Source: Diaporthe sp. PMI_573
Taxonomy: Eukaryota; Ascomycota; Sordariomycetes; Diaporthales; Diaporthaceae
Direction: 5' to 3'
Length of the DNA: 64,000 nt
Assembly (NCBI GenBank): GCA_021399435.1
Contig: JAJTUP010000018.1
Location: 620,001-684,000, forward strand
A program made the translations under genes and the position numbers. The notes under the pieces were generated by a model. It was not told the DNA's origin. It did not search any database and saw only the letters and a program-made list of their open reading frames with translations. Below are positions 54,901 through 64,000 of this stretch, piece by piece. Numbering within the stretch: position 1 is the stretch's first letter; each line of letters begins with the position of its first letter.

Positions 54901-57900
54901 CTTACTCACTCCCGTTTAACACTGTCAAACAAAAAAGGGCAGCGGAACCAAAACGGACGAATGACATCACGTCAAGACACCCTCAAGGGGCCCCACGGGC
55001 GCGATCCCGTGGTACGTTTCTGGGCATTTTTGGAGGAGGTGTGGGTGTGGGTGGTGGGTGTGGTGACACGAGGTTATGTACATATGTTATGTACGTATCG
55101 AAAGGAAGAGTGTGTGGGATGGATGATAAGGGTGTGATGCCTGGGGGTGGGCAATGCAAGCTGAGCATGCGTATGTATGTACAGTATGTATGCATGTATG
55201 TACCTGCCCGACGCGCAACATGTGAGTGACAAACACCCAACCCACGGAGGGGCGGACGAGATGAAAAGAGCGAAGAGGCGAGTCTCGCTCTCTCTCTTCC
55301 CCAGGGTTCTGCGTTTTAGCGCCCGACGAGCCCGGTGCAAACACTCGAGAACCCTGTCCATAATAAACGGATGGCAGTGCGTATATGCGTATATGTGTGT
55401 GGGTAAGGGGAGTCAATTGCCGGTTTCTAAGAATACGTAGCCAGGCCATGTACCTACCCAGACCGGTCGGTCGTCGTCGGCTGGCCGCATGACAAGGAAT
55501 GAGGAGGGAACACCACGGCCGCGTTACGCTGGCCTGCCTTGCCTCTGCCTTAATGGCAAGGCATAATTCGATAGGGTGGCGACCAATATCCCCATTCTTT
55601 CCGCCCCGGAAAGCAAGATGTAAAAAGAAAGAAGAAGCAAATGTGCGTCAAATGTCGTGCTACGCGATCAACCACATCTTGATCGTGTCTTTGTCGTGTC
55701 TCTGATATACGAAAGCGGCCCGTTGAAAGCTTGAGTGAGTCAAACTAAAGCATATCCCGCCACGGGAAAATGGTAAACCTCTGCTCGTGCCCCAAGCGAG
55801 CCGTTTTTTCACTTCCCGTGTTATTAAGAAAGATATTAAATCAAAAAAAGGGTACATACGAAGCACGACCCTCTCGGAGGCCGCCCGCGAGTGCCAGTGC
55901 CAGTACCAGTGGAGAATGAGATGCGCATGCACGAATCCCAGATAGAAGGTCATGAGACCCCGTATCCCGCAGGGGCGCCGGTGAGAATCTGGGCCCTTCC
56001 CTTTCATGAAAAGAGCTCACGGGTGTGGGGAAGATAAGTCGATCGTTAACAGATTCAAGTAAAAAAAAAAAGAACATACCACCTAGGACACACTCACTCA
56101 CTGTCAATGCCCAACAAGTGGGCTAAACCTCGATCTTCATTAGAGTTAATAGCCGGCACTCCACCATTCGTTATGAAACTAAGCAAGCAAGAGGAACGAT
56201 CGGCGGCAATAACAAAAAAGAATTGCTTATCACCAGCATGTAACAAGGGAGCGGGCGCGATGCGCGCGTCTCGACCCCGACTAACCAGAGTCTAGAAATA
56301 TCGTCGTCGTCAAAACAGGCTCTCAGCCACCCGGGACGTGCTGAACCCGGGCGCCGTCGCGTCCTTCGCCCAGGTGATATTCTCCGAGACAGCCAGGCGT
56401 GTGTCAATCTTGCCCGAAAGTAAAAAAGCCTTGGGTTGGTGGGTGATCCTAGCCAAGCCATCTGGGGTAAACTAATGGGAAGGGCAAACATCACGTCCCC
56501 CTTGTCCCTCGTGGCTTCTGGCTTTTTGGCTTGTGGAAAAGAAAAGGGGGGGGGGTGGTATAGCAAAAAAGCGTCCCACACAAATAAGAAGGGAAAGCCT
56601 GCATGTGGTAGACAGACTATTGTGGTCCTCAGATAACTAACTAGTGTGACAACGCCAAAGCTGACAAGCCCCCATCTGCAGCGTTCGGACCCGAGAGAGA
56701 AATCAAGCCACTCTCCTCTTTCCGCTCCGGAGGCTCTAGAGACTTGCTTGCTTAAGGGTGGGGAGGTGTGGGACTAGGACGGATGGTCTACATTCCGCTC
56801 TGGGATTACAAGGAGAGAAAGGGCGGGTGGGGGGGGCCAGAGGAAGAGAGATAGAGATAGACTATTCTAAGACGAAATTTAGACTCTGCCACTTGCGTGG
56901 TTGCGGGATGGGGAGTGACTAAGTGTTCGGGTCATGAGGCTGCCCCGGAATGCACGTTGACGTAGACCATAAAACGGCTGTACCACCCACACGAGAGAGA
57001 GATGGGGGTGTGAGACTAGCCAGGCGCTAGGTTCAAGGGACCCGTCCTGTGACAGGACATACCACAGTACCGTGCAGGTAACACTGCAGTCTGTACCACG
57101 CATGCATAGAATAGATGGAGGTCGGCATGGGTGGTGGAGAAGGCGGCTGGGAACCGATTCGCAGGCATCAGGTTTCTGAAAGGCTGTATAAACAGGTGGA
57201 CCAGAGAGGACGGACGGGCACGAAGAAAATGCCGAGACAGGACGGAAACAAGAAGCAGGAAACAGGGCAGGAGGCGAAATGGCCCGGGACTGGCTGGCTG
57301 AACGCCTGCAAGTCTGGCAGATCAGGACGCATGTCTCGCATGCCTCCCCTACTGCCCTACCCTCCCTGCCCTCTCTTAGCCCATGCAGGACAGGGTCCCA
57401 GATGGTGTGGCTCGTACGCGGATATCACGTTGTCTCGAGAATGGAAGGGTGGGTGGCTTATGGGAAGGAGGGGAGTGCAGCAGAGAGGTAGACGGGTGCA
57501 TGCAAGCAACCAATGCGATTTGCCAGCCCGGTGGATGCACCAAGGGACCACCTGCACACCGGCCCTTGTTCTGCATCCCCCCGTTCCGCGGCAGAGTCGC
57601 CACAGCGAAGAGCCCAAGCAAGCAAGCAAGCAGGCCGCGGGAAGATGCATCCAAGGGCACATCGAGCGTGATCAGCCCGCCCGGCCGCGCGAGCGCAACT
57701 ATGCCTTCCGCGCCACAGGCCACCAGGATAGTTAATTAGTTGGTCCATGGAGCAGGACCCCAGGCCGGAAGTGAACGATGGATGATTGCAGCTCAGCGTA
57801 GCGTATTGTAGCGTGGTAAGGGGCGAATCAGGCGTGCAGGCTGGGGCGCCGGTGCCGCGAATGCTGCGAACTCCTGCATGCGACGGGGGTGAAGGGGAGG

Positions 57901-60900
57901 GGAGGGCAGGGGAGGCGGGGCGAAGCAACATGTTCATTACGAGGAGTCGATACGTCTGGTGGGAAAGCTGCACATCTGCAGGTGTCTACGAGGCGGTGGT
58001 CGTTTACTTGCCGGACCCTGGATGGGATGGAGGGAGGGAGGGGGGGACGGTAGTACTCGCAGACATGCCTGGGCAATATGCATGCCCTTCCTTGGCCAAG
58101 GTTGGAAGTGGTCTCTACGGCATGTCTGAAAACAAGCTGGTGACTTGCCGTGATGGCCGGCAGAGAAGTGGGTGTTTGATAGTGGCGATGCCGGTTTCCG
58201 ACGGCCATATAGCTGTAATCCCTGAGCGTAGAATTTGGTTCAGCGTGCCTGTTCGGCAAAGGGGTAAAAAGGGGGTGGTGGTCTGTAGGTCCAAGGCAGC
58301 CGGATTCCAGGAGTGCAGTTGAATTTGAAGGTGGTCAATGCGTTTCTGGGGCCAGCACGGGCTTGTGTGAGTGGGCGAGGAAAACGGAAGATCACCGACA
58401 GCGGACGGACAAGGGGGGCGCCTTCGGGCAGGGCACGCACCCGTGTAAGCTGGGCGCCTGGGTGCGATATCACGGGGGTGGGGGTCTAGAGGCGACCGTG
58501 CTTGCCCGTGGCGTACCAGGCGACGAGGTCGACGGGCGAGTCAGGTAGGACAGCGAGAGACAGTGATGTAAAAGCCTGGCTGAGAAGGGCTCAGAAGGGC
58601 AAAAAGGGCTTGGGAGGTGGGACGGGGGCATGTGTGGGTATGCCCCCTGGGGGTGTCGTTGGGTGTGCACTCCGTCTTGGAGGTGCATCAGCTTGCATGT
58701 GGGACTTGCGTGGAGGCTGACGAGACGATCCCGAGCGTTCCAGAGCCCCAGAGCCCGTAGCCCCAGCTGGGTGCTGCTGGTTATGGCGACTGGTGACGAT
58801 CCTTGCTGAGCTCAGCCTGGAGAGTTGACGTCGGCGCGACTTCAAGTTTTGTATTATACCCAGTTTGGTTTTTGATATATGACAGGGGATGGTGGAAAGG
58901 GAGGCACGGATGCTGAAGTTCGATCTAGCGAACCCAAGCCACATGGGAATGTGCAGGTAGAGTTCACGGCGGCCCCGGGTTGCAGTCAACCCAAACGGTG
59001 ATGCGTCGGAGCAGTTGGGAGAGAGAAAAAGCAAATTGACTTTGAGCCCAATGCCGGACCTCGAGGCACGACTCATCCACTTTCGTCTCCGGCTGGCAAG
59101 TGATATTGACAACGATGCTGGATGACTGACTCCGGCCCGTGTAAGTTGGTGAAGCCAAGGGTCGAGGCACACTTGATGAGCCCATGGTTCAGATGGAGGC
59201 ACGACGTCTCATCGTCTCCGGGGTGGGGTTGGCTCGGTATTCCCATTTAGGAGGCACTGGAGGGCAGTGGAGTGCAGCGATATGGGGCATCTCTTAGACG
59301 TCCAATGCTGGAATGCAACCCTGGGAAGGCGATAGCAGGACGGGAGTTGCATGAAGCAGAGGTGATCGCCGATTAGTCTCCGCACCACCACCATGCGCAA
59401 CGCAGCGGCCGGCCCTTCCTGGGGGACCCTCGTCCCGTCCGAAGGGGCAGAGGAGGGGATGGGCGTCCTGACAGGCCTGACAGGAGGACCGCACCGCTCC
59501 CTGAAAGGGCCGTGATGAACTTCAAAGAGCTGGTTGCCGGGAGATGGCGCTGACACAACTCTCTCGCAACGACAAGGAACAGGTGTTGAGCATGTTCATG
59601 CGCTGCCCGCACCCGAATAGTCAAGCCAATATTCCTCGGAGGCGCGCGAGCCGCGACAAGAAAAGGAAAAATCAAGGCTACGGGCCTTGTCCTGTCGAGA
59701 TTGTCGTCTGCTGCGTCCGAATCCACTCTGGCCTAACCCGAGCTGAGCATGGCGGTAGTCATGGCAGTAGTGAGGATACTATGGCGTCCTGGAATGGACA
59801 AACGCAGCGCCATTCGCAGGCGATGAGCCGCCGTCAAGTCGGTCTGGCAGTTGATCGTATTCTAGCGTTCAGGGGTGGCCCTTGTCTCGGCGATCTCTGG
59901 GCATTTTGACTCCACCATGGCCGACTTTCGTCTACGCTGCTCCAGTAAAGTGGTCTGTCTACACAGTACTGTGCAGTAGTAATGGAGATCGGTGGGTCTC
60001 GTCGGTGGCATCTGTGCGTCTGATCCGAGTTGAGCTGTCATGGGAGACGACATGCAGGCGACAGCGAGCAGACGGCCACGCGAGGTCGGACGACGTTTAT
60101 TATTTCGCGCAGCATTTCGCGCATCGCATCGCATCGCATAGCAGCACATCTTCGGGCCAGTGTTACACAGGACAGGTGAGACCCCAGGGCTGCGAGGCTT
60201 GCAGCATCGGGCAAAAGTTCCCGAGTTTGGTCGCAGACAGGTCGTAGAGAGGAGAACAAGCTGGGCACGACTGGGGCTTTGGGCGACCTGAGGCGTGCTG
60301 CGTCAAGGGAGGGCGCGAGGATCAGTCAGGTGCCACGGCAGCAGACAGGAAGAGGCATCCAGCCATGTTGGTGATAGGTGTGACTGACTGGTTGTGCTTT
60401 GAGCATGTACAGAGACAGACTGGGCACATGTGGCAAGGCTGAGCGAGTAGAAGCCATCAATCCATCAATCAGGACAGCAGACGGATGGCTGCAGCTGAGA
60501 CAGCGGGGGGACAGTAATAAACGGACCGCTGCTGGATCGTTCGTAAAGCGTCGGCTTCGGCAGATCGGCTGGATGGCTGGATGGCTGGATGGCTGGATGG
60601 CTGCCATGGGTGAATGCAAATGAATGCCATTATCACGAAATAGTTGTTGACGCCTTTCGGGAGCAGGCAGCGCCATGGAAAAAAAAAAAGAGAACATTGA
60701 GTTTTGGGGATGCACACGAACAACGCGTACAAGAAAGGCAGGGGCCAACCCGTGTAGCCTGTGTGGTGTATGGTATGCAGTGTGGTGTGGGAAGGTCCGG
60801 CACAACTCAATCGCACCCCCCCTCCTTCCTTCCTCTTTCCCGCCAATTTCATCAGCATCCCATCAGATAACAGAAAAGTCCCCGTAAAGGCGCACCCTCT

Positions 60901-63900
60901 TCGGATCGATCCTCCCATGATCGCAACTTCTGACCTTGAGGGGCCCCCTCTCACCCGGCCGATTTCAGTAATCAGACCGAGATTATGGGGGGCAAAAGCT
61001 GAGGAAGACTGGTAATCCGTGTGCTGTGTGTGGTTAGTGTCTGTCAGGCCAGTCCCTCTTGCAGTCTAGAATCGAGGTTTAATGATCCTTCTGTCCTTCT
61101 GTGTCTCGTCAAACCCGTGTCGTGGTGGTGTCGTCCCAATCAAGGTTTCTGAGATACAAACATGTGCACGTTTCAGGGGGGCGAATTCTTCCGGATTTGG
61201 GAGTGGGCGTAGGGGATCTGTTCTGTCTGTGTACCGTAAGCCTGTGTGTTCAATGTTTGTTTTGGTGATGCGTGTGGCCCAGGACATGTCAGATTTGTTC
61301 CTTCGGCTCCGGGATATTCGCCACTGCGATTAGATTGGGTCCAGATGAGCACCGCTGGATTGTGCAGCCCGCGGTAGCCTGACGACAGACAGGTCGAATG
61401 TGGTCGAATGTTTGGAACTAACGGCGGTTAGTAGAGAAATGGGAGGGTAGTCCAACGTCAACATCTGAACGACAGGGGCCTCCTGTGGAGGTGGTGGTGG
61501 GGACCGATAGAGGGACGATCTGGGGAGGTCATCCATCACATCACTCGGTCGGCATACCGCCACCAGTCCCTCGGCCGAGTGCGTCAGATACCGAACCCTA
61601 GTTGCCGGGAATGGAGAGAGAGCTCTCCCATGACGACCAGGAGCGTCTTCTACGTAACCACCCCATATCATCACCCAACCAGACTTGCCGTTAAGTTGAC
61701 CCTATGCAGAGATGCTGGTCGGGAGACTGATGAGACAGGCAAGACGGAGAGACATGCAGTCTGCGGTTTCAGGCATCGCGCTTGAACGCTGCATGCATGG
61801 AGATGGAGATGGAGATGGAGATGCAGAGGCATGAGAGGTTGCAGGCAGCGGGGCCCGAGTTTCCTCTGCAGATCAGATCTCGCGGATATAATCTAAATGG
61901 CCCCACCGAGGAACAGGACGAAGCATCAATTCGGCCGCCACCAGGATCATCAATAGCATCTCTGCTATCATTGATTGGCAGTCTGGGGCAGGCAGTGGAT
62001 GAACATGAGAAGCTGCTGGGTAACATCGTCCCGAGTCAGAGTTTCTTAAGTCCCCAGCCGAAAGTATCCCATCTCTTTGCTTTTGCAACCGAAATCGAGT
62101 CCGTCATTCGGGATGTTGCATGGCGCCCTTTCTTATACCCTTGGGACGATGCACCGTCATGTTATGTACCACCCACCCCCACGCTTGCTTCTTCTTGCAA
62201 TGCGCCCAGCATTTTTCCCCCGTGCGGCGTTGCCTGCAGTGTGCGCACAGCTCCTTGGGGCAAAAGGCGTTGTGAACCAGACCAGACCAGACCAAGAAAC
62301 TCGGGGCGCCGTTTTACCCCGGATTGTAGGCAACTCCCGTCCTGGGGACCCCCCCCCAGCCTGAACAGACGGCCTCTTGGCAGCATATCTGGTGAGCCAA
62401 ACGGTGGCTTGGAGACATGCCCCCTCGCATTCAGGGAAAAAACTGGGGCGCAGGTTCTAATCCGAGAGTTGCAAGCTGCAAGTGTAGTAGCTGATATGAT
62501 ATATCAGGTCCACCTCGGAAGGCTGCCGATTGACTGCCCATCCGCGCATCGTGTATGAGCCAGTCAGCTCAGTAAGAACGAGTGTGGGCGTCGGTGGGGA
62601 TGAGGCCATATGTCGTCAGTGGACGGGCAAACTGCACATTTGGGCCTGTCTGAAGGCTTGGGAGGGTCGTGCTCTGCCTGACACGGCATCTGCAGTCGCC
62701 GTCGTGGCCGGGCCAGACTGCCAGATCTGGTGGTGATACAGGAATTAGTCTGTTTGTGTGTGCGTACAAAGTAGTGAGTGCATCTGCATCTGCACACTGC
62801 ACCTGCACCCACCCTGCTGCACGGTCTTCTACATAAGCCCAGGTGCCCTTGTACCGCGTCTGTGTGCGTCTGTGTGCGCCTACTGGCCTACGGTGCACAC
62901 TTGCTTATATGCATGTCTCTCATGTGTATGTCCATGTTCATGTCCATCTGCAGATCGGAGACAGGCGCGGGAACGAAGTTGAGACCCAGCCAAAGCCAGC
63001 CCCATATGCGGCCGCCACAGACCCAACACATTGGAATTCCGCCTGTCACTGACACGGAAAGTGGGAATTGGCTTCAAGCCAGTCCAAGCCATTTCAGTCT
63101 GGGCCCCCTCCGTGTCTCTCTCTCCCTCCCCGCCTCGTTGGCGTCGGGTTCTAAAGTTCGAAAAATAAAAAGCCTCTGGACGCCTGTGTAATCACTAGAC
63201 AACATGGCAGCACTGCAATCTTACTCATATGGGATTCGAAGGCGTGGCAAGGCGTAAGCCTCAAAAAAAGAGCCGGGGGTTTTGGTGTTATCAGAAACCC
63301 ACATATGATGCGCCCGCCGGATCCATGGATGTTGGTCGAACGGGCGGCTGGGAACAAGGCAAATAAATCCCCCCCATACTGCCTGCTTTGCTTGCCTTCT
63401 TCCTGCACTGCACTGCCTGCCCGGTCGAGAAACCCCCTGGGGGGGGGGGTGAGCCAACCGGCCCTGGCCTGCCTGCCTCACCATCTGCAGGTGTCTCGAT
63501 GAGGAAACACGGATGGCCGGGGAGTCCTGGACAAGGCCCGGGACAGGGCCTGGGCCAGCCAAGAGATGCCGGGATCAACAAGGTCCTCTCCTCTCCACTT
63601 TCACTTCTGTGTACCATCAGCAATCAGCATCATTGATTGACCCGGGGGTTTAGTCCTCTTGAGGGAAAAAACCACCTTGGTGGGAATAACGAGATATGGC
63701 AATGCGCATCATACGCACGCGGGGTGCAGCAGGCAATAACGGAACTGACGCCTCTTACTTTACCGTGCAGAACGTGGACTGTCCAATTAAACCCACAAGC
63801 TGAATCCTTCTCAACGGCGGCAGACAAGACAGCCTTGGGACCTGGGGAGAAAGGGCCACCAACAGGGCAACCTCTGGCGGCTCGTATTATGCCGTATGAG

Positions 63901-64000
63901 CCAGCCAACCAAAGAGCCAGCCCCGGGGCTATCAACATTGAGCCCGCCACCGCTCCTGTTCTTCTGTCTTGCAAATGTCTCGAGATTCCGTGGTCACGCC
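51955..64000. other. 12-kb region without a supported gene
   Basis: No ORF on either strand has recognisable motifs or a credible exon chain. The longest (57115-57735 and 61782-62558, plus) are low-complexity. The sequence is full of short tandem repeats and homopolymers: GCAAGCAAGCAA near 57613, GGATGGCT units at 60568-60603, CATCG units near 60118-60138, GGAGAT units at 61799-61823, G9-G11 runs near 56550 and 63440, and purine-biased blocks. Such regions in filamentous fungi often carry long promoters or untranslated leaders, here presumably of a gene beyond the right edge, or non-coding RNA. Confidence 0.6.
60568..60603 (+). repeat. 8-bp tandem repeat (GGCTGGAT)
   Basis: About four and a half copies of GGCTGGAT in a row, in the gene-free right part of the window. 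Confidence 0.9.

Noticed and set aside
57115..57735. 206-codon plus-strand ORF
   Set aside because: Low-complexity, Gly/Arg/Gln-rich translation with equally long ORFs in other frames; composition artefact.
61782..62558. 258-codon plus-strand ORF beginning with Met-Glu repeats
   Set aside because: The start lies in a GGAGAT microsatellite and the rest has no domain; overlapping minus-strand ORFs are similar in quality.

Overview
The window looks like nuclear DNA of a filamentous ascomycete (Pezizomycotina; a Sordariomycete is my best guess). The evidence is the short introns (about 50-90 bp, GTRNGT donors, CTRAC-type branch points), a gypsy chromovirus of the fungal Tf1/sushi type, and fungus-specific families: GT25, berberine-bridge-enzyme-like (BBE-like) FAD oxidases, a PTH11-type rhodopsin-domain protein, DUF4267, DUF7924 and GH16-CBM18. 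All exon joins below were read by eye from splice signals, frame and family motifs.

Bases 1-7720 are a nest of mobile DNA. An intact 5.9-kb chromovirus (1403-7283) has two identical 204-bp LTRs, a TAGTT target duplication and open gag and pol frames. It sits in AT-rich sequence flanked by two inverted copies of an older ~420-bp repeat, and the left copy is split by a ~490-bp palindromic MITE-like element.

Bases 8.6-33 kb hold a run of secondary-metabolism tailoring genes: a DUF4267 membrane protein, four P450s, two BBE-like FAD oxidases, one SDR, one rhodopsin-domain 7TM protein and, less clearly related, a GT25 glycosyltransferase. No polyketide synthase, NRPS, terpene cyclase, prenyltransferase or transcription factor is visible, so the scaffold enzyme is outside the window, lost, or encoded elsewhere. 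Two P450s are broken: one lacks a single base just before its haem motif, and another carries a 1,171-bp hAT element in an exon with a perfect 8-bp target duplication. One BBE-like oxidase has a frameshifted tail. The set therefore looks like a biosynthetic locus caught early in decay.

Bases 33-53 kb hold ordinary or accessory genes: a nuclear-looking hypothetical protein, a small two-exon membrane protein, a 2EXR/F-box-like protein, a secreted GH16 glucanase with a CBM18 module, a DUF7924 protein with an acidic repeat tail, a retinol-dehydrogenase-like SDR and a secreted NTF2/SnoaL-like protein. Relics of a zinc alcohol dehydrogenase and a tyrosinase lie between them.

From about 52 kb to the right edge (64 kb) I find no gene I can support. 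The sequence is rich in short tandem repeats and homopolymer runs, as seen in long regulatory or untranslated regions of filamentous fungi.
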